Source: Gnetum montanum
Lineage: Eukaryota > Streptophyta > Gnetopsida > Gnetales > Gnetaceae
Direction of reading: 5' to 3'
Assembly: GCA_015680685.1 (NCBI GenBank)
Contig: MNCI01000967.1
Location: forward strand, 595,582 to 659,581
DNA length: 64,000 nt
Position 1 is the stretch's first letter. Every line of letters begins with the position of its first letter. A program made the translations under genes and the position numbers. This document shows, piece by piece, positions 12,230 through 22,511 of the stretch. The notes under the pieces are model-generated. The model saw only the letters and a list, made by a program, of their open reading frames with translations, searched no databases and was not told the DNA's origin.

Positions 12230-13350
12230 GTTGCATTGACTTGCTTGGGCTCATGGAAAGGTTGAAGCTATTGCATGTTGATTGGTTACTTTTTGTTTGG
12301 GCTCTCAGGTTTGTAGATCAAGATGGTCCTAGAAGAAAAGGTTTTGTAGATGATATAAGGCCCTTCCCATAATGTTTGAAACTTAGTCTTTTGTGATACA
12401 TGTGTGGGGTTCTAGTAGATGACCTTGTCTTTAGGTTGAAATTTTACTTTCCTTATCCTAAGGTCATGGCTTTTCTTGTTGAATACCTTTTGCACTTCAT
12501 TCAGTGATAAGGCCACCAATCTATTCTCATTTATAACATTAAGGTTGATACTCTTTCTTTTTGTGCTAAGCTAAGGTCAAGATTAAGGTCATAGGTTGTT
12601 AAAAGTGTGTAGAGCTCAGATTGAATTGAAAGAGTTATTAATTTCCCATACACCAGCTCATAGGAAGAGTAGCCTATAGGGAGTTTCCATGTGGAGCAAT
12701 AGGCCTAAAGGGCATTATTGAGTTTTGTGCTCCAGTGTCTTCTATATTTGCTAATTGTTCTTGTTAAGATTTTTGAGATTTTCCTATTGGTAACCTTTGC
12801 TTGACCATTGGCTTGGGGGTGGTAAGGTGTTGCTTATGTTCAACCCCTAAGCATTACATGAGCTTGCAAAAAGTAGCACTTGTAAAATGAGTATCATTGT
12901 TAGAAATCAGTGCGTGTGGCACTCCAAACATGTTTACAACATTTTGTTATACAAACCATGTAGCAGTAGATGATGTATAGTCAGTGATAGCTGCTTCTTT
13001 TGCCCATTTGGTAGAATAGTCAATAGTGACTATTATGTATGCCTTTCCTTTTGACATGGGTGTGATGGAATCCATGAAGTCTATGTCCAAAATGTCAAAG
13101 GGTTCCAGTGGTTTGATCCACTATTGAGGTTTCTCCATTCGAGCAATCATCCCACCATCTCGTTGATAGGACTCACAAGAATGGATGAATTGGTGAGCAT
13201 CCCTCAAGATTGTTGGCTAGTAATACTTTGCCATCAGGATCTGAATGTTCGTGCATCTCCTTACATAGTGGCCCCCATAAGGACCCTTGTGAGAATCTTG
13301 AAGAATGCTCAATTGATCAACATTAGGGACACACCAAAAAAACTAGGTCA
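12230..13350 (-). pseudogene. E2 integrase relic
   Basis: Integrase inserts the cDNA into host DNA. On the minus strand the read gives a zinc-binding region (KGPYGGHYVRR, then DAHQFIHSCESYQRDG), the first catalytic Asp in ILDIDFMDSITPM, then KGKAYIIVTIDYSTKW. The second catalytic region reads ALISNNDTHFTSA where the family has SDNGTHF, so the Asp is now Asn. The last zinc Cys is also lost (CESY for C--C). The GVEH block with the third catalytic Glu is frame-shifted near 12860. Stops are mostly TAG. The C-terminal end is set by alignment with E3, near 12230. Confidence 0.75.
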
Positions 13351-13586
13351 TTAACAAAGACCTTGAAAAAGTATTCATTGATTTCCATGAAGTGTTTGGC
13401 TTAACGAAGAAACTATTGCTTCTTCTAGTGGTCCAAGCCTTATGGAATCTCTTGAGTGAGAAGATAAGTTGGGATGCCATTGTACCATGTAGGTTCATCA
13501 GGCACTTGTTTGTTAATTGCACTGGCAAAGAGGAGTTCATTAGGAAATTGATTAGAGAGTGAGATGTCCTCCTATTTATTATCCCA

Positions 13587-14060
13587 TCATAACCAAGGCA
13601 AGTGATCAATGATCACATTCTCAATCTCCTTTTGATCTACCATTGTAAGATTGAACTCTTGTAAGATCATCAACCACCATATGACATGGGGGCTCACCAT
13701 TGGCTTATTCATAAAGAAGCAAATGTTACTATGGTCAGTGTGCATAAAAATTTTGTATCTAAGCACATAGTGCCTAAATTTCTCCAAAGCATACACCACC
13801 CCCATGAGCTCTTTCTTTATTATCATGTAGTTAAGCTGTTCATCCACAATGCTTCAGATTGCATAGTGGATATAATAAGGACATTTCTAATCATCCAATT
13901 ATGTAAGCATAGCTTCCGAGGCATAGTTCGATGCATTGATCATGATGTGAAATGGATAGGACCAATCAGGTGCTTAGAGAATTGGAGTTTCTATAGGCTT
14001 TTCTTTAAGTTGTTGAAATGCTTTCTCACATTCCATGGTCCATATGAATGGAGCATCTTT
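13587..14060 (-). pseudogene. E2 RNase H relic
   Basis: RNase H removes the RNA strand during reverse transcription. The minus-strand read gives YPFHIMINASNYAS, LNYMIIKKELMGVVYALEKF and RHYVLRYKIFMHTDHSN, then KPMVSPHVIWWLMILQEF and VIIDHLPWL. The order matches Ty3/gypsy RNase H. The first catalytic Asp of the family (TDAS-like) is Asn here; the Glu in KKEL and the Asp in HTDHS remain. It follows RT directly as in a pol polyprotein. Confidence 0.75.
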
Positions 14061-14810
14061 CTTTGTTAACTCAACTAATGATTTTGCGATCTTAGAGAAA
14101 TTCTCTATGAATTAGTGGTAGTAGCCAGTGTGTTTAAGGAATGATCAGACATCTTTAACGATTTTTAACTGATGGGTTATTCTTGGGATGACCCTAATCT
14201 TTTTAGGATCCACCTCAATCCCTACTTGTGAGATTCTATGCCCCAGCACAATGCACTCCTAGACCATCAGATGGCTTTATTACTAATTTAGCCAAAGATT
14301 GATCTCCAAGCAACTTTTAAACACTTTCTTAAGGCAGTTCAAGGCTTACTCAAATGTAGCACCATAGGTGGAAAAGTCATCCATGAAGACTTCCACCTTG
14401 CTACCAATTTGCTATTGAAAAATACTCAAGACAAGGAGTTGGAATGTTGCAAGGGCATTGCATAGACCAAAAGACATCTTTTTATATGCAAAACTTTCCC
14501 AGGGACCTATGAATGTTGTTTTGGCTTGATCCTTTGGCGCAATCTAAATATGATTATAGCCACTATAACCATCTGGAAAGCTTTAATAGTAATTCCTAGA
14601 GATAGTGTCCAACACTTGGTCAACAAATGGCAATAGGAAATGATCTTTGTAGGTTGCTATTTTGAATAGCTTGAAATCAATACACACCCTCCACTTGCCA
14701 CCTTTCTTTGGCACAATCACAAGTGGGCTAACCCACTCACTATCCATGATTGGATAGATGAACTTTGCCTTGAGGAGTTTAATTTTCTCTTTGACAGTCT
14801 GCTTCAATTT
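14061..14810 (-). pseudogene. E2 reverse transcriptase relic
   Basis: The minus-strand read begins IYPIMDSEWVSPLVIVPKK, then GGKWRVCIDFKLFKIATYKD, PLPFVDQVLDTI-like residues, DGYSGYNHI, IAPKDQAKTTFIGPW, KKMSFGLCNALATFQ and VEVFMDDFSTYGA. This is the complete palm and fingers order of Athila-type RT, with the catalytic FMDD pair intact. The connection ends GHTGYYR-like near 14130. Stops and shifts break the frame, so it cannot encode an enzyme now. Confidence 0.8.
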
Positions 14811-15205
14811 GTGGTTCAGATGCTACTATGGTTACCTCATTGGCTTGATAGAAGGATTAGTAGAAATGTGATGCTAGCATATCTTAGGATAAATCCCAAT
14901 GAGTTTAGGATATGACCAAGCAAAGGCAGTTGGCCATTTGTTAGCCACATTCAGCAGCTTCTCTTTTTGTTCAGGAGTAAGGTTATCATTGAGTATTACC
15001 AACTTGTCATTTTTTAGGAATGCATACTCCATGCTAGTAGGTAGAGTTTTCAACTCTAAGGGCTCATGTTTAAAATTTTTAGGGGTTTCCAATTCTTCCC
15101 AATAAGTATTATTAGGTTTATCATCAGAGAGTTGGCAATGAACTTGCTCTAGTTCATCCATGCCTTCAACATAGACACATGTTAAGCTCTCAGTTAGTTC
15201 CATGC
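14811..15205 (-). pseudogene. E2 protease-RT linker
   Basis: An open minus-strand frame (14874-15203) reads LELKTLPTSMEYAFLKNDK, LVILNDNLTPEQKEKLLNVA, NKWPTAFAWSYPKLIGI. Athila and related pol proteins have this LP--L-YAFL, LS-EQE-KLL, H--AI-WSI-DI-GI block just before RT. E3 keeps the same block near 59990-60115. Confidence 0.7.
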
Positions 15206-15346
15206 AAAGTGTGCTGCTTTTAGGATTAGTTGTCAGCCATTGGGTGCCTCTTATTTTGTGGCTTCTGTGTATAGGAACTTTTGGTTAGATTCATTTGCAT
15301 ACTATCTGCATGCTTTGATTGATGTGCTTTTGATAGACCATAACTT

Positions 15347-15760
15347 CTACACACAGTTGCACCTTGTATCGGTGTACGCAATGCATGTAACTCTCTTCTT
15401 CTTGATCTTTTTGAATGTGTTTTCCTTGGAAATTTGCAAGGAAAGATCTTTGATGCCCATTTGGACATTAAAATTACTTAACCAAGCCCTTCCCACAATG
15501 ATTGGGAAATCCCCCTTATAGTTATCAACCTTGATTACCAAGAAATTGGTAGATAGGACCACCCACAGATAGTGGTGACAAAGTTCTTCACTAGTCCCAA
15601 GGGAACAATGATGAACTAATCTGCCAATTATAAATGAATGTTGATATTCTTAAGAAGAGGTAGGTTTTAGGCTTTATACATTTTATTAGAAATCAGATTG
15701 ATACTAGAACCTGAATTAAGAAGAGCCTTGGATGGCTCATTTCCAACAATCTGTAAGTAG
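15347..15760 (-). pseudogene. E2 protease relic, catalytic Asp lost
   Basis: Retrotransposon aspartic protease cleaves gag-pol. The minus-strand read gives ALLNSGSSINLIS near 15680-15740, where E1 has ALLDSGSKVNIIS, so the catalytic Asp codon has become Asn. Downstream, FLVIKVDNYKGDFPIIVGRA and WLSNFNVQMGIKDLSLQI match E1 and E3. A stop separates the two parts. Confidence 0.75.
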
Positions 15761-17603
15761 ACCAAGGGACTTCAAGGATTAGCTTTTTTCCTTGGAAGGT
15801 TGCTAGCCTTGATCCACTTAGATACAACGTGGGTTAACATTACTATGTAAATCTTGGGAGGCCTTTGGTTTAACGGGTTCTCAAAGGAAATAGATGTAGA
15901 GGATGAAGGAAACATAGGATGACCAACCGCATAAGTCGGTGAGGGCTTTGTAGGACTATTGGTTTAAAAATGGTCTTTTTCTAGGTCTAGGTTTCAAACC
16001 CCTTGGCATAGAAATGGGTTGTAAGTTAACAACCCTAGTAGTGTTACATTGTTGTGGCTATGCAAGAATCTCACTCTACATGGTTGGAGTAGGTGGTAAT
16101 TGGATTAAGGATGGAGGGATGTGTGTGGAAGGATGAGGAGGGTACTAATGAAATTAGGGCTTCTCTTTGGGACATTGAGAATGAGTTCTATAATACTTTA
16201 GAGGGTAGTAGTGATGCTAGAAAAAAGCGTGACTAGAAAAGTCATGCAAAGATATGGGTTACTAAAAATAGTACCTGCACAAATCTAGCTACCTATAAGG
16301 GTACTACTGCCTTGGTGGTGTTATCCCTCATGACTGTGGGTGTTGCCACTACTGGTACTACTCATATAATTGTGGTGGAGATCCACTTGGATAATAAACT
16401 TGTTGTTGGTGGAACCTCTTGTGGTGTCCTTGAGGATAAGACAATGTTCTAGATGCTTGCCTTCTTATTAGCCTAGGATTTAGAGCATACACCCCAGACT
16501 TGTGCAAGTATGACACAACAGGACAACATCCCTTAGGATGTTCATATTGGTAGATGTCACATCCACCATCATCATCTGATTCTAACTTCATAATCTCTTC
16601 TATGATAGCTGCTTTGCCCTTATTCCTTTCATAGGTAGGTTTAGTTTCCTTTCTTCTCCTGAGATCACGATCACCACTTTTCTCTTTGGATTCTTTTGCA
16701 ATTTTTAGAGTAGTTTGGAATTTTTCATCCAAAGATTTCCACATTTTTCCCCATTAGCCAAAATTTTGGAAATAGATTTTTGGATTGGCAAGGATTTTCA
16801 CTACACCACTTCATTAAGTGATGCCTCTTCCTCACTATCACAAAATTAGACCTCCCTTTTTCTAATGGAAGGATCTCAATTATATTCTTTAGCATTTTCT
16901 TATTTTCTGAACTCACCTTCTTCTTTTGTAGCTTGCTCAATTAGCCTTTGAATTTAATGGGCTCAAAGTTCTGACGATCTTCTTTGGGCATAGACCCCAA
17001 GGGTTCTCCTCATTTCTAATCGAAGCCCATCTATGATGTGGCAAAGCTGCTTCTACTAAGAATAACCATGGCTAGGACATTTATGCAAAAGGGAATAATA
17101 CTTACTTATGGTTGCATTCAAGGGTTTATGTGTTCCTTATCACTAGTCTTGGATTTACTTTCTTAAATTGGATACTTTGAACTATGTATGATATTTGTCA
17201 TTGAATAGCTCAAGCATCGTACTCCATCTACGAATTGATTTGAACTCCATGAAGCAGTACTACTTCTTTTGTGAAGATCTTGGGAAATAGCTTAAGTTTT
17301 TGCCTATCATTTTCAATGTTTTGCAAGGCATAGACATCATGAAAGGCTTGAAGATGGGTCTATGAATTTGAATTATATCTCCCCTTAAATTTGGAGATAT
17401 TGTTCATATCCAACTTCTTGTTTTGCTATCTTTCACATGCCTGGTTGGAATTTTGACTACCTTTGCAATGTTCAACATGCTTTGAGTTGCAAACAAAGGC
17501 TCATCATTATCATGATTTTGATGATGCCTATGATGTCCTTTGCTATCCCTTCATTCATGGCAAGGGCTACGATCATTATTGTCCCACCATTCACCTCCAT
17601 CAG
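15761..17603 (-). pseudogene. E2 gag relic, N-terminus deleted
   Basis: The minus-strand frame (16358-16940 and outwards) gives the gag C-terminal half as in E1: MWKSLDEKFQTTLKIAKESK, a basic K/R-E-rich stretch, then GCDIYQYEHPKGCCPVVSY and SGVYALNPRLIRRQ. The zinc-knuckle-like block has Tyr at its second Cys position. At 17472-17600 the read matches the H/R-rich and central gag of E1 near 19740-19860. It then runs straight into LTR sequence at 17604, so leader, primer site and roughly the first 270 codons are absent. The central capsid part (16940-17470) is worn. Confidence 0.65.
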
Positions 17604-17782
17604 TAATGAGTATACCCTATGCCCAACCATACAAATCACTAAGCATTCATGCATGATCTAGTCAAATTCTGTGGACTTATAGACTTTTAAGTACATTGAT
17701 CTCTAGGAGGTAAAATTAACCATTGTCTTCCCACTTACACTTGTGAAATACAAAGGTATGGTTAAGTTCAATTGAGGCATAT
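17604..17782 (-). repeat. E2 5' LTR, outer piece left of E1
   Basis: This aligns with 6249-6440 of the E2 3' LTR: ACCCTATGCCCAACCATACA, then CTTTTAAGTACA, then a block ending TTGAGGCATAT. E1 interrupts it there and it resumes at 25284 with GATTTTTATC, exactly as in the uninterrupted copy at 6431-6455. Confidence 0.85.
17778..17782. repeat. E1 target-site duplication, left copy
   Basis: CATAT, identical to 25279-25283. The uninterrupted target is present once at 6437-6441 in the E2 3' LTR. Confidence 0.9.
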
Positions 17783-17809
17783 TGATGAGATGCGATATTG
17801 CATAGGCCA

Positions 17810-17860
17810 CGATATCGCATCCCATGCGATATCGCGTCCTCCCATGCGATATCGCGTACG
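17810..17860 (+). promoter_or_regulatory. U3 array of GATATC palindromes
   Basis: Two adjacent 20-bp units (17821-17840 and 17841-17860) each hold the perfect palindrome GCGATATCGC, at 17826-17835 and 17846-17855. CGATATCG lies at 17810-17817. The array sits 25 to 75 bp upstream of the TATA box, where LTR enhancers lie. Versions are seen in every family A LTR here. A transcription-factor site or a methylation target is possible. Confidence 0.5.
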
Positions 17861-17885
17861 CAGTATCACGGTCTGTTGCCAAGTC

Positions 17886-17893
17886 TATAAATA
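17886..17893 (+). promoter_or_regulatory. E1 5' LTR TATA box
   Basis: TATAAATA, conserved at 24362-24369 and 55741-55748 with the same following AGAG context. AATAAA lies about 170 bp downstream (18060-18065), so U3 and R are short and U5 is long. Confidence 0.65.
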
Positions 17894-18837
17894 AGAGGCG
17901 GCTCTCCCTTGTTTCCTCATCTTGGGCTAGAAGTAGGGAAACTCTAGCAATTTGATCACTCCAGAGATAAAATATTTTCCATGTGCCTGCAGTAGGAGTC
18001 CTAAAGTGAACAGATCTTTATTCGAGCAACATTGTACCTGAACATAAGTTGTGTATAGCAATAAAGACGAGCTTCTTGGATAAACCTTGAAATGCATGCA
18101 ATAGGATTTTATTTTAATGTTATTTATTACTTTATCTCTCTCACCCTTAAACTCCTAAAATGCGGAATGAGTACGACTTGATTACGAGCATCTAAGGATG
18201 TGTACGGATAGTCAAGGAATCGGCTGCTCATCGCAACACGGTATGAGTACGACTTGATTACGAGCATCTAGTGTGACTACTTGGTAACCTAGTGGCATAT
18301 TCAGGATCTGCGCTTGGTAATCCCAGTGGTAGTCGTGCACAAAGATGTGTACGGTTAGTCAAGGAATCGGCTGCTCATCGCACTTAGGCTAGATTAGATT
18401 CTCTCAGCCCTTTCCTCCTAGTTAAGTGCCTCAGTACAACCACTTTGAGCACGTGCGTTACGCGTGGTGATCCCAGCAATGATTAGCATTTGGTAGCCAT
18501 GGTTGCATCGGTTCATGGTGTGTATAGTAAGTGGGAACGGATGCTGACGCTAGGTTAATTTAGACTTAGTCATTAGTTAGAATTAGTACTTAGTTTTTCA
18601 ACCCTTCATCTTGTTACCATAGGAGACATAAAACATAAAAAGATATAAAAATCATATACCTCAGACTTACTTAACCATACACCATGAAAACTACAAGTAA
18701 GTCTGGGAAGACAACGAATGATTAACCCCAAGTGTTCCATGGGGCATGTAGGCACTTAGTCTGTAGAGTTCGACCGGATCACGCGTGCTATGCTCGTTTC
18801 GTATGGTTGACTGTAGGGGTATCTCACCACTCATCAT

Positions 18838-18855
18838 TGGTGCCATTGCCAGGGA
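18838..18855 (+). other. E1 primer-binding site (tRNA-Asp type)
   Basis: TGGTGCCATTGCCAGGGA follows the LTR after one base. It is the complement of the plant tRNA-Asp 3' end with three differences, all transitions (the unmutated site reads TGGCGCCGTTGCCGGGGA). Athila-type elements use tRNA-Asp primers. Confidence 0.85.
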
Positions 18856-18980
18856 CTAAGTGTTTGTGTGTTGAATAGGACATAAAGGATATCACTCACA
18901 TTGTTGGGAGCCTAAACGAACCTTCGGGTTAATCAAGATAAAAATTATATAACGGTAATTAGCACACCGAATAAGACATC

Positions 18981-21452
18981 ATGTCTTCTTCTTCTTCTCA
19001 CAAGAGTACACCACCTAAGGATAATACAAAGAACAGTCAGCAATCAAAAACACATAACCTAAATCAGCCAGTTCCTCAACAATATAGGGTGGAATATACT
19101 CATCCCGATGAGTATATTTCCAATTTTACTTTTATCTTCCATCAAGATGAATAGATGCACTGGAGAGATCTGCATGGTAACATAGTGTTACCCCCAGATC
19201 AGGCAGTCCCTAACATGCTTCTCCGTGCTTTGGCACAGATTGGCATGACAGAATTTTATGCTAAATACATTATGGGAGATTTTGACATGAGGGATTACCA
19301 TCCCACAGCTTTGCAACGTATGAGGGACTCAAGGCAGGAGAGCCAACATACACTGTTGAAGGGCAAAGAGGTCCCGCATGTCCTTAGTGAAACTAGAGAT
19401 GGTGAAACACTTATAACTGGTTCGCTATCAAGAGATGTTCCCCCTGTTAATGAAAGTGAGGTAGGGTATCAGAACCTATGATCAACGATACATATCCCTG
19501 GTTCTGATGCCCGTGAACACCAACTATTCACAGAAGGAACAACACATGATAAGGACGGGCACTTAGATCGTCACCACGATCTAGGCCATAGTAGCTGAAG
19601 AGAAGGCAAGAAACATCGTCATGGCGATGGTTCCCATTCTTCACATTACTCACCCTCTCCTTCCACATTTGGGCGCAGCCATCATAAACACCATGGAGAG
19701 GATAAAGGTAGAAAAAATGAGAGACCTCGATGAGAAAGTCGAGAGAGAGGACAAGGGCAAGGACATAGGGAGAGTAGGGAATGACGAAGACATCACAAGC
19801 GTCATGAAGGAGATGATCATGACGAGCCCCTACTTGCAACCCGAAGTATGCTCGATATAAGAGAGGCAGTTAGGATTCCAACAAGGCATTTAAAGGATAG
19901 TCGGATCAAACACTTAGACATGAACAACATCCCATGCGTTGAGGGGGGATACAACGCTGATCTGCAGCATCATTTACAGGCATTCCATGATGCCTGTGCC
20001 TTACAGAATATAGAGAATGAGTGGAAAAAACTTAAGTTGTTCCCAAGGACACTCATCAAGGAAGCAGAGAGTTGGTACCAGTCCTTAGAACTGGAAACCA
20101 TTAGGAGGTGGAGTACAATGATAGAACTCTTTAACGATAAGTATCAAACGTACTCCCAAGTGTCTAATTTGCGTAAGCAGATCCAAGGCTGGAAGCAAGG
20201 TACTCATGAACCCTTGGATGCTGCCATGGCTTGCTACTACACATTGTTACATCGTTGCCCGGGCCATGGTTACGCTCAGCGGGATCAACTTCGCCACATC
20301 GTGGATGGGCTAAGGCATGAAACTAGAAGAACCCTTGGGACTTATGCCCAAGGGAGACTCTCACAACTTAGAGCCCATGAAGTACATCGCTTGTTGGAGC
20401 AAGTAGCAAAAGAAGAAGGTGAGCTATGAAAAAGGAAAAGTGTGGAAGAATACAACCGTGATCCTTCTCTTCAAAAGAAGGGAGTGAAATTTTGTGATGA
20501 AGAGGATGAGTCACCAATTGAAGAGTTGGTGAACAGGAAAACCTTGCCGATTCAAAAGTTAACAACAGAAATAGCAGCTAAGGTAGATGACGTATGGAGT
20601 TCCTTAGACCCTAAAATTGAAACTATCTTAAAAATTGTAGAAGAGTCTAAGGTAGAACAAAATAGTGACAAAGGTAAGACAAAGTGGAGAGATTTAGGCC
20701 CTGCACATAACAAGGGTAAGCGAAAAATCACTAACTCCAATGTGGTTGTGGATTCAAACACAAACAATGATAGTGGATGTGAGATCTACCACTATGACCA
20801 TCCTAAGGGATGTTGCCCAATCATCTCACATCTACAGGAGTCTGGGGTGTATGCACTTAATCCAAAACTTAATCAATGACAAACACCCTGTAGGTTACCT
20901 CATCCCCAAGGTAACCCAAGGCAATTTCACCAACCATTAACGTATTATCCAAGTGAAACTCCACCACAACCCATTGGACAACATCAGTAGTGGCAATACC
21001 CATAGTCATGGGGGATGCCATTGCCGAAACATCAGTACCCTTACTGGAATCCTGACCCTTATGGATATTATGTGCAGTAGCCGATCTCTCCAAGTGACTC
21101 TATGAGTCACACAACTCCCCACCATTACTACCAAGTTCGGGAGTGCTTCAGAAAGACTCCTTCTCCTCCGGGAGACACTCCATACCCACACCATCCTCCA
21201 AATCCATTCGCACCTCTTCCACAAGTAGTTCCCATAACACCTCCTGCTTCAACAATGCAAGGGAAACTTCCTACTGAACCGCAGCAACGTCACGCTGCGA
21301 GAGCTGTAAATATTCAACCTACTGCTGGTTTGACAACTATAAAAAGAGAAGACCCTTCTTCAGAACCAAAAGCCCAGACAAACTCTCGCAACAATAAGTG
21401 GTTGAGTCTAGGTATACTCCTCCACCATCTAACACTTCGGAGCACCCTTTAG
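18981..21452 (+). pseudogene. E1 gag relic, single frame with nine stops
   Basis: Gag is the particle protein. The frame starts MSSSSSHKSTPPKD and stays in one phase for 2.47 kb, interrupted only by stops at 19152, 19479, 19596, 19731, 20427, 20877, 20988, 21003 and 21078, all TAG or TGA. Order: acidic N-terminus with HPDEYISNFTF; HRDLHG-like and VLPPDQAVPNMLLRALAQ; an H/R/S-rich stretch; the capsid-like core (19848-20429, with KLKLFPRTLIKEAESWYQSL and the RCPGHGY block); an acidic region; a zinc-knuckle-like block GCEIYHYDHPKGCCPIISH; and a Pro-rich tail. E3 helps confirm the frame. The second zinc Cys is Tyr. Confidence 0.85.
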
Positions 21453-21478
21453 TCCAATAGAGCTTAACGCATACAGTT

Positions 21479-22020
21479 ATGTTAACACATACCCTTAACG
21501 ATTGGATCAAGGTAGGCCACCTTTCCAGGAAAGTAACTGACCCTGGGAGTCCCTTAATCTACCTTCAAATCACTGGAAATGAACCACATAGGGCTCTTCT
21601 TGACTCAGGTTCCAAAGTCAACATAATTTCACAAGAGATGTACCATGCCTGGAATGTGCCCCAACTTAAGAAGAGCAACATTCAACTAGAGCTGGTAGAC
21701 TAGTCCATCACCGTTCCCTTGGGATTGGTGGAGGACATCATTACCACTGTGTGTGGTTGGTCTTACCCAGCTGATTTCCTAGTGATTGAAGTCAACAACA
21801 ATGAAGGGGACTTCCCAATTATAATGGGAAGGGCATGGCTAAGTACAGTAGACACATGCCTTAGGATCCGTGATCTTTCCTTGGAAATCTCTAAGATAAA
21901 TATTTATAGAAATATCGAGTAGAGGAAAGTTCCATGCATCACATACAGTGATTCATCGGGTGATGACATGAAGGAAATGCCTCCATGCAGTAGGTGTGCC
22001 CTTGAAACTTTGAAACAAAG
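21479..22020 (+). pseudogene. E1 protease relic, catalytic motif kept
   Basis: After a phase change from gag the frame reads SPLIYLQITGNEPHRALLDS, GSKVNIISQEMYHAW, then a TAG at 21701-21703, then VIEVNNNEGDFPIIMGRAWL and LRIRDLSLEISK. The DSG catalytic triad is intact, unlike in E2 and E3. After 22020 the linker seen before RT in E3 begins and is cut off by the internal deletion. Confidence 0.8.
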
Positions 22021-22245
22021 ATGCTTGTATGTAGCAACCACATAACTAGTAGAAGACACCCCGTGGTTGACAGCTACTAGAAGGAGCAACCAAATATGCA
22101 TGGAACGAACTAAGGCACTAACCCATGCCAACAACGAAGGCATAGACACATTGGAATATGAGCGTCGCCAACTTCCATCCCTTAATCTAAGATCATCAAT
22201 TAGGAGAAGTTGGACACTTCTTAGAAATTCAAATAGGCGCTCATT
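22021..22245 (+). other. E1 protease tail and pol deletion junction
   Basis: Up to about 22225 the sequence follows E3 59700-59900, including TAGGAGAAGTTGGA. By 22240 it follows E3 from about 62795 (GCTCATTATTT, then CTCAGTCATGGGGGATATGG). The E3 material between, about 2.9 kb with RT, RNase H and integrase, is missing. I see no clear direct repeat at the junction. Confidence 0.75.
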
Positions 22246-22317
22246 ATTTCAGATCTCTCCCTTTCCACTCAGTCATGGGGGATATGGCCACCTATGCTAA
22301 TCATATGGGGCCCTCAG

Positions 22318-22470
22318 TTCTTTTTACGTTTTTGTTTTACACATTTTTGTTTTACACGTTTTTGTTTTACAACGTTTTTGTCTTACACATTTTTGTTTTA
22401 CAAATTTCTTTAACTTTTCTAGTTTTTGTTTTACAACTTTCTTTAACTTTTCTTCTTTTTTGTTTTACAA
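22318..22470 (+). repeat. T-rich short tandem repeat (E1 copy)
   Basis: About eight degenerate units of TTTTTGTTTTACACA, expanded relative to E3 (62878-62950) and in the same place as E2 11950-12120. Confidence 0.75.
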
Positions 22471-22491
22471 CATCATTATACTTTTCCATTT

Positions 22492-22511
22492 TGTGTGTGT
22501 GTGTGTGTGTG
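22492..22511 (+). repeat. TG dinucleotide microsatellite
   Basis: Ten TG units in a row. No such run is seen at this place in E3. Confidence 0.8.

Larger units (their letters stand above)
17783..18836 (+). repeat. E1 5' LTR
   Basis: It starts TGATGAGATG and ends CACCACTCATCA. The TATA box is at 17886-17893 and AATAAA at 18060-18065. It differs from the 3' LTR by many single changes that by eye are mostly transitions, and by one indel of about 34 bp (the CTCTCAGCCC block near 18395). It contains repeated patches: 18169-18193 matches 18245-18269, and 18197-18235 matches 18343-18381. Confidence 0.9.

Noticed and set aside
13686-14069. Plus-strand open frame of 127 codons
   Set aside because: It lies antisense to the E2 RNase H and RT, whose motifs are clear on the minus strand.
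18838-18855. tRNA-Asp gene fragment
   Set aside because: Only the 18-base complement of the tRNA 3' end is present, directly after an LTR: a primer-binding site.
18981-21452. TAG/TGA recoding or readthrough as an explanation for the clean gag frame
   Set aside because: Nine stops, two codon types, and arginine, glutamine and tryptophan contexts fit deamination; a genetic code change would not be limited to one element.
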